From: Bacteroidia bacterium | GTDB taxonomy: Bacteria > Bacteroidota > Bacteroidia > JADZBD01 | Assembly: GCA_020054095.1 (NCBI GenBank) | Contig: JAGVMA010000003.1 | Location: 1 to 35,731 of the forward strand | Reading direction: 5' to 3' | Length of the DNA: 35,731 bases | Shown: positions 16,346 through 25,519 of the stretch, piece by piece | Position numbering within the stretch: the first letter of the stretch is position 1 | Layout: every line of letters starts with the position of its first letter | Notes under the pieces: model-generated | What the model saw: only the letters and a program-made list of their open reading frames with translations | Databases searched by the model: none | Told to the model about the DNA's origin: nothing | Position numbers and translations under genes: made by a program

Positions 16346-16964
16346 CAGTGCCCAGTATTGTTTCCTTTTTTGTATCGAGCCAATAGGTATTAATACCTGA
16401 TTTTTTTGCAGTAGCAATATGCTGCTGCGAATCATCAATAAAAAGTGTTTCGGTGGCATTCAGTTTGTTTTCGCGCAGCACAAAATTAAAAATATCGTTA
16501 TTAGGCTTTCGCATACCCACTTTATTTGAATAATACTGCCTTTCAAAAACATGTGCCAATTCGTTATCGAATCCAAATGTATGCCTCATGTAATTGGAGT
16601 ATGCAGCTAAATGTATGTCATTAGTATTGCTAAGTAAAAAAATGCGGTGTGTAGTTTTTAATTTTTCCAGAAAATGAATTCGCTCGGGCGGAAAATCAAG
16701 CAGCATGGCGTTCCAAGCATCGTCTATCTCTGTATCAGTAATGTTATTATCTAAGTAAGCTTTTATGCCGGCTCTAAATTGCGAGGATGATATAGCGCCC
16801 GTTTCAAATTTTTCGAATAATTCTGTTTGCAGGTGCTGCGAATAAATAGCGTCAAAATTTTTCAATCCAAATTTCACAAATGCATCCTCGGTACGCTTAT
16901 AATCAAGATTAAGTAGCACCCCGCCCAAATCAAATATTACGTTTTTATACCCGTTAAGTATCAT
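16338..16964 (-). CDS. HAD-superfamily hydrolase (subfamily IA)
   Basis: This 208-residue phosphatase-like protein belongs to the haloacid dehalogenase superfamily. Motif I is IFDLGGVLLNLDY, motif II is FLLSNTN near residue 107, the Lys motif lies in YYSNKVGMRKPNNDIF, and the acidic motif IV is LFIDDSQQHIATAKKSG. This set fits the YihX/epoxide-hydrolase-like IA group acting on small phosphorylated compounds; the substrate is unknown. ATG 16964 is preferred over a TTG eight codons upstream because the -7 box TATATTTG (16993-16986) would overlap the longer form. It ends inside the mce gene on the opposite strand. Confidence 0.85.
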   Translation of the reverse strand: MILNGYKNVIFDLGGVLLNLDYKRTEDAFVKFGLKNFDAIYSQHLQTELFEKFETGAISSSQFRAGIKAYLDNNITDTEIDDAWNAMLLDFPPERIHFLEKLKTTHRIFLLSNTNDIHLAAYSNYMRHTFGFDNELAHVFERQYYSNKVGMRKPNNDIFNFVLRENKLNATETLFIDDSQQHIATAKKSGINTYWLDTKKETILGTVI

Positions 16965-16985
16965 ATTTTTTTGGCAAATCGAGCA

Positions 16986-16993
16986 CAAATATA
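16986..16993 (-). promoter_or_regulatory. -7 element for the HAD hydrolase gene
   Basis: The minus strand reads TATATTTG, a full match to TAnnTTTG, 21 bases before ATG 16964. No convincing TTTG -33 partner is present, so this is a partial promoter call. Confidence 0.4.
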
Positions 16994-17030
16994 TACTTTC
17001 GCTCCTCTAAAAATTGATTGTAATTTTTAA

Positions 17031-17104
17031 GGGCCTATAGCTCATTCGGTTAGAGCATCAGACTCATAATCTGAGGGTGCTTGGTTCGATCCCAAGTGGG
17101 CCCA
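17031..17104 (+). tRNA. tRNA with CAT anticodon (Met, possibly Ile2)
   Basis: The 74-base sequence folds as a tRNA. The acceptor is GGGCCTA with TGGGCCC (one G-U pair), the D arm holds GCTC...GAGC, the anticodon loop is CTCATAA (anticodon CAT), and the T arm is CTTGG-TTCGATC-CCAAG with discriminator A17104. CCA is not encoded. An elongator tRNA-Met is the simplest reading, but a CAT anticodon modified to lysidine (tRNA-Ile2) cannot be excluded from the gene alone. Confidence 0.92.
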
Positions 17105-17122
17105 CTTAACTTAAAAATAGAT

Positions 17123-17199
17123 GGGGGATTAGCTCATTTGGCTAGAGCGCTTCGCTGGCAGTGAAGAGGTGATCGGTTCGAATCCGATATACTCCACCA
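17123..17199 (+). tRNA. tRNA-Ala (GGC)
   Basis: The acceptor is GGGGGAT with ATACTCC, the anticodon stem and loop are CTTCG-CTGGCAG-TGAAG (anticodon GGC), the T arm is ATCGG-TTCGAAT-CCGAT, and the discriminator is A17196 followed by an encoded CCA (17197-17199). The acceptor contains the G3-U70 wobble that marks alanine tRNAs. Pair 5-68 is a G-A mismatch. It lies 18 bases after the CAT tRNA in the same direction, so the two are probably one transcript. Confidence 0.94.
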
Positions 17200-17284
17200 A
17201 TATTTCACACTACTCTTTCCTAAGTTTTATTTAATCGGTTCGTCCCGATGTTCTATCAAACAGCTTATGCAGAATTATTTTTTT

Positions 17285-17755
17285 TCAAAATCGGGTTAAC
17301 TGCCGAATAATCTCCGTGTGATGTGGGAATTTATTTTGCAATTTTAGTCGCTCGGCCATTTCAAAATCATTAAAGTCAAATCCGGGCGCCACGGTACATC
17401 CTACCAACGAAAAGCTTCCGCCCTGCTTCACGCGCGAACCAAACCAATTACCTGCTGGAACAATATGCTGAAAATTATTTTTCCATAATAACGTAATAGT
17501 TAGATTGCCAACTATGTCAATCTCAATTATTTCTAATTCGTCTCCGTCATAAAAATGCCAAACCTCGTCTGACTTAATTCGGTGCAGTGCAGAAAAATTA
17601 CCGACTTCAATTAAAAAATAGATAGCTGTTGAGGCGTCTCTTTCTCCTGCGATTGTATTTACTTTGGATTTGCAACGGTGCGTTTCTTTATAAAACCCTC
17701 CCTCTGGGTGAGAAAGCAATTTTAATTTCTCAATATAATATCTTGCCGATGGCAT
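17285..17755 (-). CDS. Cupin protein, DUF985 family
   Basis: This 156-residue protein of the cupin_5 (DUF985) family forms a single-domain beta-barrel. Signatures are LLSHPEGGFYKETHR near residue 13, STAIYFLIEVGNFSALHRIKSDEVWHFYDGD (about 42-72, with the metal-type His residues) and GSFSLVGCTVAPGFDFNDFEMA near 112. The family has been linked to sugar or lipid modifying steps, but its reaction is not established. Its ATG shares a base with the TAA stop of gltX (TAATG), so it is translated as the second gene of a gltX operon. Confidence 0.88.
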   Translation of the reverse strand: MPSARYYIEKLKLLSHPEGGFYKETHRCKSKVNTIAGERDASTAIYFLIEVGNFSALHRIKSDEVWHFYDGDELEIIEIDIVGNLTITLLWKNNFQHIVPAGNWFGSRVKQGGSFSLVGCTVAPGFDFNDFEMAERLKLQNKFPHHTEIIRQLTRF

Positions 17756-19284
17756 TATACAATAGCTCTAACAGCGGTGTTTAATCTATTAACCACTCCT
17801 GCTTTTCCGATTAACGAAACTACTTCAAATAATGCAGGACCTCCGCCTACCCCACTCACACACACGCGCAAGAGTTGCATTACCTCGCCCGTTTTTATTT
17901 GTTGCTCTTCGCAAGTTTGCTTAAAAATGTTTTCGGCATGCTGCGCACCAAAGCTTGATGCCGCCTCATAATTTTTTGCCAAAGCAGAAATAAATTTTTT
18001 TGATTTTTCATTCCATCTTTTTTTCACCACTTCGGCATCGTAAATTGTGGGAGCAATAAAAAAATACTTGCCCAAGTCCCAAAACTCGTTTACAAAATGT
18101 GCTTTTTCTTTTATCAGCCTACAAACATTTTTCAGATAAGCAAAATCTGGATTTAGATTTTTTATGTTCGTATCGTTAGAAAAAATTTCTGCCAATGCAT
18201 CATCGGTTTTCAATCGCAAGTATTGCTGATTAAACCACTTGGTTTTCTCCGGGTCGAATTTTGCCCCTGACTTATTTATTCGCTCCAATGAAAATGCTTG
18301 AATAAGCTCTTCTATGGAAAAAATTTCTTGATTAGTACCGGGGTTCCAACCCAAGAATGCGAGCATGTTAATAAATGCCTCAGCAAAAAAGCCGGTTTCG
18401 CGATAACCGGCATAACTTTCATTGGTGCGCTCGTCAAACCAGTTTAATGGAAACATAGGCAATCCTGATTTATCTCGTTTAGATAATTTTCCATTACCAT
18501 CGGGTTTTAAAATAAGTGGCAAGTGTGCCAACTTTGGCATTTCATTTTCAAGTCCTAAATATCTATAAATTAAAATATGTGCCGGTGCCGAAGGTAGCCA
18601 CTCTTCGCCACGCATGGCATGCGAAATTTGCATTTCTATATCATCCACAATGTGTGCTAAATGATAGGTTGGCATTCCGTCCGATTTTAAAAGTACTTTA
18701 TCATCAACCTGCGATGAGTTTACAACCACCCATCCGCGAATAATATCGTGAAAGCGAATTTCTTCGTTACGCGGAACTTTTAATCGGATAACATAAGGCG
18801 TATTTGCGTCAATCAATTTCTTCACCTCGTCTTCCGATAGCGTGAGTGAGTTGCGCATATTTTGCCGCGATACGGCATTGTATTGAGGAGCAGCAACTTT
18901 TGCCGCCTCTAATCGTTTTCGCATTTCGTCTAATTCTTCGGAAGTATCAAAAGCGTAGTAAGCATTTCCGCTTGCAATTAATTTATCAGCGTATTTTTTG
19001 TAAATACCTTTTTCTTTTCTTTCGCTTTGTCTGTAAGGCGCATGTGAGCCATCGCCAAAGCCCACTCCTTCATTTGGGGCTATGCCACACCATTTTAACG
19101 ATTCAATAATATATTCTTCGGCACCTTTTACATATCGTGTTTGGTCGGTGTCTTCAATTCGCAAAATAAAATCTCCGTTGTGTTTTTTTGCAAATAAATA
19201 ATTGAACAATGCCACACGCACACCGCCCATATGTAAGCCGCCTGTGGGGCTTGGCGCAAATCGTACCCGTACTCGTTTTTCCAT
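17755..19284 (-). CDS. gltX: Glutamyl-tRNA synthetase
   Basis: This is a class I aminoacyl-tRNA synthetase that charges tRNA-Glu. The 509-residue length is typical for Bacteroidota. The HIGH-type motif is FAPSPTGGLHMGGVR (His18), LRIEDTDQTR follows at about 41-50, and the KMSKS-type motif is KLSKR at 266-270. The C-terminal half is the helical anticodon-binding domain. A discriminating versus non-discriminating role cannot be judged here. A divergent promoter region of about 55 bases is shared with the rRNA methyltransferase gene, and the cupin gene follows in the same operon. Confidence 0.97.
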   Translation of the reverse strand: MEKRVRVRFAPSPTGGLHMGGVRVALFNYLFAKKHNGDFILRIEDTDQTRYVKGAEEYIIESLKWCGIAPNEGVGFGDGSHAPYRQSERKEKGIYKKYADKLIASGNAYYAFDTSEELDEMRKRLEAAKVAAPQYNAVSRQNMRNSLTLSEDEVKKLIDANTPYVIRLKVPRNEEIRFHDIIRGWVVVNSSQVDDKVLLKSDGMPTYHLAHIVDDIEMQISHAMRGEEWLPSAPAHILIYRYLGLENEMPKLAHLPLILKPDGNGKLSKRDKSGLPMFPLNWFDERTNESYAGYRETGFFAEAFINMLAFLGWNPGTNQEIFSIEELIQAFSLERINKSGAKFDPEKTKWFNQQYLRLKTDDALAEIFSNDTNIKNLNPDFAYLKNVCRLIKEKAHFVNEFWDLGKYFFIAPTIYDAEVVKKRWNEKSKKFISALAKNYEAASSFGAQHAENIFKQTCEEQQIKTGEVMQLLRVCVSGVGGGPALFEVVSLIGKAGVVNRLNTAVRAIV

Positions 19285-19302
19285 TTAATTTTTAATAGCC
19301 GT

Positions 19303-19331
19303 CAAAGATAACTAATGTATTTTTGCTGCAA
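19303..19331 (-). promoter_or_regulatory. Promoter for gltX, with an overlapping -7 box for the divergent gene
   Basis: The minus strand has TTG (19331-19329), 18 bases, then TATCTTTG (19310-19303), a full -7 match about 19 bases before the gltX ATG. On the plus strand TATTTTTG (19318-19325), also a full -7 match, lies 14 bases before the methyltransferase ATG. The two promoters would overlap, so their polymerases should compete. Confidence 0.6.
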
Positions 19332-19339
19332 TACATTTA

Positions 19340-20722
19340 ATGAAAAACAAAGAAATACCGCCACAATTATTGCTTAATCTTTCGTCACTTAACGAGTTTA
19401 ATGAATACGAATTTATTGCTGCTCACGACAAGGTGCAAACAATTACATCCATTAGATTAAACCTCAAAAAAGAAAAAAATGAATTGCCGAAAGAAGACAA
19501 TGTCCCCTGGTGCACAAGTGGCTATTATTTAAACAACCGACCAAATTTTACTGCCGACCCGCTATTTCACGCTGGCTGTTATTATGTACAAGAGGCATCG
19601 TCAATGTTTATAGAGCACATTTTAAAGTTGGCTGTTGATTTAAAACGCAATTTACGTGTACTCGATTTGTGCGCAGCACCCGGTGGTAAAACCACATTGA
19701 TATCTTCTGTAATTTCTGAAAATAGTTTTTTGATTGCAAACGAAGTGATAAAAAGTAGAGTGCATATTTTAGAAGAAAATATTACAAAATGGGGCAGTGA
19801 AAATGTAATTATCACTAATAACGATCCTAAAGATTTTTCAGGCATGGAAAATTATTTTGATGTTATACTTGTAGATGCCCCTTGTTCGGGCTCTGGTTTA
19901 TTCAGAAAAAATAATGGTGCAATAGATGAGTGGAGCGAAGAAAATGTATTACACTGTTCGCAGCGCCAGCAGCGTATATTGGCCGATATTATTCCTGCAC
20001 TAAAAGAAAACGGGGTATTAATTTATTCTACTTGCTCCTATTCGCCAGAAGAAAATGAAAAAGTTTGCGATTACATCGCAGATAATTTCGGATTAGAATC
20101 GCAAAAAATTACAATTAACGAAAAATGGGGAGTTGTTGAAACAGTTTCGGAAAATAAAAAATGTTTTGGCTATCGTTTTTATCCCGACAAAATAAAAGGA
20201 GAAGGGTTTTTTGCTGCTGCATTTGTTAATAAAAATAGTATTGCAGAGCAAAATGAAAGTAGCAGAAAAAAAGTTAGTTTGAAACATTTAACAGCAGCAG
20301 AAATAAAAATTATTTCGGATTGGGTAAAAAATACAGAACAGTACAGTTATTTTAAAAAAGAAAATTCAATTATAGTGTTACCAACTGTTGTAAAAGAAAA
20401 TCTTGACTCATTATCTCACCTGTACATAAGAAAGGCTGGCGTAGCAATTGGCGAAATAATGAATGGAGGTTTAATCCCATCACACGAATTGGCGATGAGC
20501 AAATTAATTGCAGACAAGATTACGAGGATAGAGGTGGAAAAAGATTTAGCAATAAAATATTTGAAGCGCGACACAATTTCGCTAAGCGAAGCCCCCAAAG
20601 GATGGGTGCTGCTAACCTATCTTGATATGCCACTGGGCTGGGCAAAAAATTTGGGAAATCGGATTAACAATTATTATCCTAAAAACTGGCGAATCATGAA
20701 ACCCGACAATAATGTTTATTAA
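19340..20722 (+). CDS. RsmF/RsmB-type RNA (cytosine-C5) methyltransferase
   Basis: This 460-residue SAM-dependent enzyme methylates C5 of a cytosine in rRNA or tRNA. The SAM motif is LDLCAAPGGKTTL (about 108-120). The two family Cys residues are Cys182 in VDAPCSGSGLFRK and the nucleophile Cys232 in YSTCSYSPEENE. The C-terminus (SEAPKGWVLLTYLDMPLGWAKNLGNRINNYYPKNWRI) resembles the PUA-like RNA-binding end of RsmF, which favours 16S rRNA as substrate. The start at ATG 19340 is 14 bases from a -7 box, giving a very short leader. The 3' end overlaps the GH92 gene on the other strand by 4 bases. Confidence 0.92.
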   Translation: MKNKEIPPQLLLNLSSLNEFNEYEFIAAHDKVQTITSIRLNLKKEKNELPKEDNVPWCTSGYYLNNRPNFTADPLFHAGCYYVQEASSMFIEHILKLAVDLKRNLRVLDLCAAPGGKTTLISSVISENSFLIANEVIKSRVHILEENITKWGSENVIITNNDPKDFSGMENYFDVILVDAPCSGSGLFRKNNGAIDEWSEENVLHCSQRQQRILADIIPALKENGVLIYSTCSYSPEENEKVCDYIADNFGLESQKITINEKWGVVETVSENKKCFGYRFYPDKIKGEGFFAAAFVNKNSIAEQNESSRKKVSLKHLTAAEIKIISDWVKNTEQYSYFKKENSIIVLPTVVKENLDSLSHLYIRKAGVAIGEIMNGGLIPSHELAMSKLIADKITRIEVEKDLAIKYLKRDTISLSEAPKGWVLLTYLDMPLGWAKNLGNRINNYYPKNWRIMKPDNNVY

Positions 20723-23601
20723 TTTATTTTTATTTCATCAATAAAAATAAAAGCATCGCCACCGGCACCCTGATGCCATGCAGGTAATTTGCCATAATTG
20801 TAAGCAACTACTTTTACATGTTTTGCTTTTAGCGATTCCGAAAGGGTAAATATCAAATCAGCGGTTTGTACTTTTTCGTCTTTATCTTGCACAGTATTTA
20901 AAATTGTGCCGGCAAGTGTAAAATCAATTCCATTTTGTGAAATAAAATAATCCACTTTTGTGGGCATCATAATCCATGAGCGTTGGTCTTGCAAAAAACC
21001 CGCAGCTATTTTTTTAATATTATTTTCTCCCTTTAAATCAATCACACATTCAAAATTTTGACCTTGATATCCTTGCCAGCGACCCTTTCTCCAGTTTTCA
21101 TCTCCGCGCAATCCATCTATAATTCCTTCATTGCCACCGGCTGTGTATTGTTTATTATAGGCAGCATATAATTTCAAAGTCCAATTATTCGGTCGTTTGT
21201 AATAGTATGCGTGCGATGGTTTACTGTTTTTATCTCCGGAAACCGAGACGGCAATTATTTCTGCAGTTTTGTTAATGAAAAATGGTTTTGTGTATTTTGT
21301 TACCTCTGATGTTTCTTCGCCCTGGCCAACAACTATTGAATACATAATCTCTTCTGTTGTATTTGCCGAAGAAATAGAAACCAAAATAGAATCGTTAAAA
21401 ACTTGCGATGTGGCTGTAATAATTGGCGAACTGACGTATGTGTGCTTTTTATGCTCCAAAATTGTTGGGGAAGAGCTTTTAATATTTAGCAGCTCGTTAT
21501 GCGATATGAAATTTTTACTTTTTAATGTGGTAGTAATTATCTCACCAGTAAATAATTTTTTTTCGTTTACTGTTATTGTATATTTAGGAAGAAGCGGTTC
21601 AGTGATGGTATATAAATTATTGCCGGGGCAAACTTGGTAAAAACCCAAAGCGCTCATCACACACCAAGCGCTCATTTGGCCGCAATCTTCGTTTCCAATT
21701 AATCCATCGGGTGTTGGTTTGTAAAAATTTGCAAGAATCTGTTTTACTCGCTGCTCCGTTTTTTCGGGCTTGCTAATATAATTGTAAAGATATGCCATGT
21801 GATGGCTCGGCTCGTTTCCGTGAGCGTACTGACCTATTAAACCCGTTATGTCTGCCTGTTCACGACCTGTTGTTTTACTGTCGGTAGTAAAAAGTTGATC
21901 TAATTTTTTTTCGAATTTTTCATTCCCTCCCATTGCATTTATCAAACCATAAATATCTTGCGGAACAAAAAAGCTATACTGCCAACTATTTCCCTCTGTA
22001 AAATTATTATCAACGCGCTTGGCATCAAATTCTTTTTGCCAACCACCATTACTGCGCGGCTGCATAAAACCGGTTTGCGGATTAAAAATATTTTTCCATG
22101 ACTGCGAACGAATAGTGTATTGATTACACACCGAATCGTTACCAATTGCTTTTGCAAATTGGGCTATGCACCAATCGTTATATGCATATTCCAATGTTTT
22201 GGAAACGCTCTCCGGCTCATCCTCAACTTCTAAAAATCCTTTTTCTTTATAGGCACCTAATCCGCGATAGTTTTTCAAATTACTCATTGCTATCATTGCT
22301 TCGAGTGCAAGCTTGGTGTCGAAATTTTTTATCCCTTTCATATACGCATCTGTAATTACGCTAACGGCATGGTAGCCAATCATGCAATCGGTTTCGTTTG
22401 CCGATAGTTCCCAAACGGGCAGCCGACCGGTTTGCTTGTACATTTCTAAAAAGGTTTTTATAAAATCGAGTGTGCGTTGCTCATCAATAATTGTGAGTAG
22501 CGGATGTAGCGCCCTAAAAGTATCCCACAGGGAGAACACGCTGTAATAATTAAAATCTTTTGCAGTATAAATTTTATTGTCCATTCCACGGTAACGCCCA
22601 TCCACATCATTAGCAATGCTTGGATGTATCATGCAATGGTAAAGTGCAGTGTAAAAATTAGTGAGTTTATTTTTGTCGTTGTCTGTTATTGAAATTTTAG
22701 AAAGCTCTTTAGCCCAAAGCAGCTCAGCGTCTTTTTTTACTTTCTCGAAATCCCAATGAGGTAATTCTGTTTCCATATTTTTTTTTGCACCATCATAATC
22801 AACTGATGAAATTGCAACTTTTAAAAAAATACTTTCGTTTTGCTCTACACTAAATCCAAAGGCAGCTTTCACGCCTTGACCATTTATTTCAACCACAATT
22901 TTGTCTTTACTTTCAATAAGATTATCTATTCCTTCTATTGTGTATTTCTTGTCAAATGATTTTGAGAACTGTATGGTTGCGTAAATTTGCTGCTCGGCAG
23001 CCCATGCCTTGCTTTTTCGGAAAACTTGTATTGTGGAATCATTAACTGGTTTTATTGTTGCGCCAATCAATTCGTCTCTGTGCGTTAAGTCAAGAATAAT
23101 ATTGGCTTCGCCAGATTTATTGAATGTGTATTTATGAAACCCCACACGGCTGGTTGCGGTAAGTTCCACATCTATATCATCATCAGCTAATTTTACAGCA
23201 TAAAAACCTGCGCTCGCTTTTTCATTCAGGTGTGAAAATTTTGATGAATAAACATTTTTATCGAACGAGTGTTTTCCCATCATGGGCATCAAAGCTATGT
23301 CGCCCCAATCGCTGCAACCCGTGCCACTCAAATGCGTGTGCGAAAATCCGTAAATAACCGAATCGGAATGATGATAGCCGCTGCATCCGTCCCAGCTTCC
23401 GTCAATGCGCGTATCTGGCGAAAGCTGCACCATCCCGAACGGAACGGTGGCTCCCGGAAAGGTATGCCCATGTCCGCCTGTTCCAATAAATGGGTTTACA
23501 TATTGCAGCAACGATGTATTGTCATCGGCAAATTTTGTCGGTTTAGTTTTTGAAAACGAACCGGCAACAAAAATGATGGATACGAAAAATAATTTTCTCA
23601 T
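20719..23601 (-). CDS. GH92 alpha-mannosidase with carbohydrate-binding C-terminus
   Basis: This exported exo-acting alpha-mannosidase belongs to glycoside hydrolase family 92, calcium-dependent inverting enzymes that trim mannose from N-glycans. It has 960 residues with a signal peptide. The N-terminal signature is VNPFIGTGGHGHTFPGATVPFGMVQLSPD. Catalytic-domain motifs are EGNSWQYSFFVP (Glu536, likely general acid), YAHGNEPSHHMAYLYNY (592-608) and GNEDCGQMSAW (Asp639). After about residue 750 come a chitobiase/hexosaminidase-type beta domain and an F5/8-type C domain (from about 815), which probably binds sugar. ATGA coupling links it to the glycosylasparaginase gene upstream. Linkage preference (alpha-1,2 or another) cannot be fixed from sequence alone. 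Confidence 0.93.
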   Translation of the reverse strand: MRKLFFVSIIFVAGSFSKTKPTKFADDNTSLLQYVNPFIGTGGHGHTFPGATVPFGMVQLSPDTRIDGSWDGCSGYHHSDSVIYGFSHTHLSGTGCSDWGDIALMPMMGKHSFDKNVYSSKFSHLNEKASAGFYAVKLADDDIDVELTATSRVGFHKYTFNKSGEANIILDLTHRDELIGATIKPVNDSTIQVFRKSKAWAAEQQIYATIQFSKSFDKKYTIEGIDNLIESKDKIVVEINGQGVKAAFGFSVEQNESIFLKVAISSVDYDGAKKNMETELPHWDFEKVKKDAELLWAKELSKISITDNDKNKLTNFYTALYHCMIHPSIANDVDGRYRGMDNKIYTAKDFNYYSVFSLWDTFRALHPLLTIIDEQRTLDFIKTFLEMYKQTGRLPVWELSANETDCMIGYHAVSVITDAYMKGIKNFDTKLALEAMIAMSNLKNYRGLGAYKEKGFLEVEDEPESVSKTLEYAYNDWCIAQFAKAIGNDSVCNQYTIRSQSWKNIFNPQTGFMQPRSNGGWQKEFDAKRVDNNFTEGNSWQYSFFVPQDIYGLINAMGGNEKFEKKLDQLFTTDSKTTGREQADITGLIGQYAHGNEPSHHMAYLYNYISKPEKTEQRVKQILANFYKPTPDGLIGNEDCGQMSAWCVMSALGFYQVCPGNNLYTITEPLLPKYTITVNEKKLFTGEIITTTLKSKNFISHNELLNIKSSSPTILEHKKHTYVSSPIITATSQVFNDSILVSISSANTTEEIMYSIVVGQGEETSEVTKYTKPFFINKTAEIIAVSVSGDKNSKPSHAYYYKRPNNWTLKLYAAYNKQYTAGGNEGIIDGLRGDENWRKGRWQGYQGQNFECVIDLKGENNIKKIAAGFLQDQRSWIMMPTKVDYFISQNGIDFTLAGTILNTVQDKDEKVQTADLIFTLSESLKAKHVKVVAYNYGKLPAWHQGAGGDAFIFIDEIKIN

Positions 23602-24587
23602 TTAAAATAATAATCTGCATCAATTAGTTTATTGCCACTATCGTCATACACTGCATAGTTAAATCCTTTTTGCAAAGCAAATGCGCCTACTTCGCCATTT
23701 TTATTAAGCGCTAAAAATCCAACTTGAATTTCTTTTAAATTTTTTGAGCTCTTTTTTACAATGCGTTCTACGGCTGCTTTGCATGCTTCCATTGGCGATT
23801 TCCCGTTACGCATCAGCTCAACAATAGTGTGTGCACCACACATACGTATAACTTCTTCGCCAACACCTGTTGCGGTAGCACAACCAATTTCGTTATCTAC
23901 AAAAAGACTTGCTCCAATAATTGGCGAATCGCCAACGCGGCCATGTAACTTATAGGCTAACCCGCTGGTGGTACATGAGCCGGAACAGTTTCCTGTTGCG
24001 TCAATTGCAATCATTCCTATCGTATCGTGATTTTCAATATTTGCTTTTGGCTTGTATTCCGATTTTTTTAACCACTCGTTATATTGTTTCTCCGCTTCGG
24101 GCGAAAGTTTTTTAGGTTCTAATTTGAATCCATTTTCCAATGCAAATTTTTGTGCGCCATTCCCGGCCAACATAATGTGCGGAGTTTTTTCCATCACCAA
24201 TCTCGCAACTGATACCGGATGTTTTATACGCTGCAAAAAAGCCACCGAGCCGCAATTGGCATTTTCATCCATGATGCAGGCATCTAATGTAACATGCCCT
24301 TCTCTGTCGGGTAATCCGCCAAGCCCCACCGAAAGGTTTGAAAAATCTGCCTCGGTTACATTCACGCCTTTTTCTACTGCATCTAATGCTTTGCCTCCGG
24401 CCGAAAGTATTTTCCACGCTCCTTCGTTTGCTGCCAAGCCGTGTTTCCAGGTTGATACAACTATTGGGTTTTTTGCAGGCATTTTAGTTGTGTATTTGTT
24501 TTCGGATTTTACATTTTGTGTGGCTCCCACCACTACGGCTGCCGATGCAAGTGCCGATGTTTTTAAAAAAATTCTGCGTGTTGTCAT
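23598..24587 (-). CDS. Glycosylasparaginase (N4-(beta-N-acetylglucosaminyl)-L-asparaginase)
   Basis: This Ntn-hydrolase cleaves the bond between asparagine and the first GlcNAc of N-linked glycans. It matures by self-cleavage before a threonine, here Thr189 in ENHDTIGMIAID. Other conserved parts are WKHGLAANEGAW, DREGHVTLDACIMDE, SGSCTTSGLAYKLHGRVGDSPIIGA and GCATATGVGEEVIR. The N-terminus MTTRRIFLKTSALASAA is a twin-arginine signal, so the enzyme is folded before export. 329 residues is the usual length. It overlaps its neighbours by 4 bases on each side (ATGA), placing it between the kinase and the mannosidase in one operon. Confidence 0.94.
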   Translation of the reverse strand: MTTRRIFLKTSALASAAVVVGATQNVKSENKYTTKMPAKNPIVVSTWKHGLAANEGAWKILSAGGKALDAVEKGVNVTEADFSNLSVGLGGLPDREGHVTLDACIMDENANCGSVAFLQRIKHPVSVARLVMEKTPHIMLAGNGAQKFALENGFKLEPKKLSPEAEKQYNEWLKKSEYKPKANIENHDTIGMIAIDATGNCSGSCTTSGLAYKLHGRVGDSPIIGASLFVDNEIGCATATGVGEEVIRMCGAHTIVELMRNGKSPMEACKAAVERIVKKSSKNLKEIQVGFLALNKNGEVGAFALQKGFNYAVYDDSGNKLIDADYYFK

Positions 24588-25519
24588 TGTTTTGCATTTT
24601 TTTGTTTGTTAAAAATGAGTGATGCCGCACCAAGTATTGCTGCATCATTTTCGTTTAACGATGATAGTGTAATATTTACTTTTCCGCGGTAGACAGGATA
24701 AAGATTTTTTTCAAAACTTTTGATGGTTGGTTTCAGCAATAAATCGCCTGCTTGGGCTAGCCCGCCAAATAAAAAAATAGTTTTCGGGCTGGTGTATGCA
24801 ACACTGTTCGCTAATACAAGGCCCAACAAGTCTGCAGTATAGTGAAACGAGTGTATTGCTTCTTTTTCGCCTTCGGTTGCTCGCTGAAAAATATATTTTG
24901 CAGTTATTGAATTTTCGGTTGCCGATATTTTTTTCATTTGCAAATACGTGGTTACAATTCCGGTGGCAGAGCAATAAGTTTCTAAGCAGCCCCGATTACC
25001 ACAGCCGCATAATCGTCCGTTACGCTCAACAATGACATGACCTATTTCTCCTGCATTACCATCGTTACCATAAATTAATTCGCCATTAACCACAATGCCG
25101 CTACCTAAACCCGTACCTAATGTGATGAACAAAAAATCTTTTATTCCCTTTGCGCCACCAAATAGCATTTCGCCCAACGCTGCTGCATTTGCATCGTTAG
25201 TAAGTGCCACAGTGCAATTTAATTTTTGTGAAAATAAATCGGCTAAGGGCACTATCCCTTTCCAAGGCATATTAGGCGCATACTCAATAGCGCCTGAAAA
25301 ATAATTTCCGCTTGGAGCGCCAATGCCAACTCCATCAATCTGAAACGAACTACCACATAGCTTTTTAATTATAGCATAAACCTGGTTTACAAAATGAACG
25401 GGGTCGGTGTGCTGTTGCGTGCTAATTACATCACGGGTAATAATAGTTCCATCGGCATTTACCAATCCAATTACCGTGTTGGTTCCGCCAATATCAACTC
25501 CCGCTATTATTTTTTGCAT
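24584..25519 (-). CDS. ROK-family sugar kinase
   Basis: This 311-residue cytoplasmic kinase of the ROK family phosphorylates a hexose with ATP. The phosphate loop is GVDIGGTNT at the N-terminus. The catalytic Asp109 lies in LTNDANAAALGE, LGTGLGSGIVVNG follows, and the zinc site is CGCGNRGCLET (Cys171, Cys173, Cys178) with His161 upstream. There is no DNA-binding domain, so it is an enzyme and not a repressor. Glucose, mannose or GlcNAc are all possible; in this operon mannose or GlcNAc released from glycans is most likely. It overlaps the transporter gene by 26 bases and the asparaginase gene by 4. Confidence 0.9.
   Translation of the reverse strand: MQKIIAGVDIGGTNTVIGLVNADGTIITRDVISTQQHTDPVHFVNQVYAIIKKLCGSSFQIDGVGIGAPSGNYFSGAIEYAPNMPWKGIVPLADLFSQKLNCTVALTNDANAAALGEMLFGGAKGIKDFLFITLGTGLGSGIVVNGELIYGNDGNAGEIGHVIVERNGRLCGCGNRGCLETYCSATGIVTTYLQMKKISATENSITAKYIFQRATEGEKEAIHSFHYTADLLGLVLANSVAYTSPKTIFLFGGLAQAGDLLLKPTIKSFEKNLYPVYRGKVNITLSSLNENDAAILGAASLIFNKQKNAKQ

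Noticed and set aside
21269-21640. 123-codon open frame on the plus strand
   Set aside because: Antisense to the C-terminal domains of the GH92 gene, with no conserved features.
24052-24612. 186-codon open frame on the plus strand
   Set aside because: It lies antisense to the conserved glycosylasparaginase gene, has no promoter or recognisable motif, and its composition is that of a reverse-strand shadow.
24584-25519. ROK-family transcriptional repressor
   Set aside because: The protein starts directly at the kinase phosphate loop and lacks the N-terminal helix-turn-helix of NagC/Mlc-type repressors.
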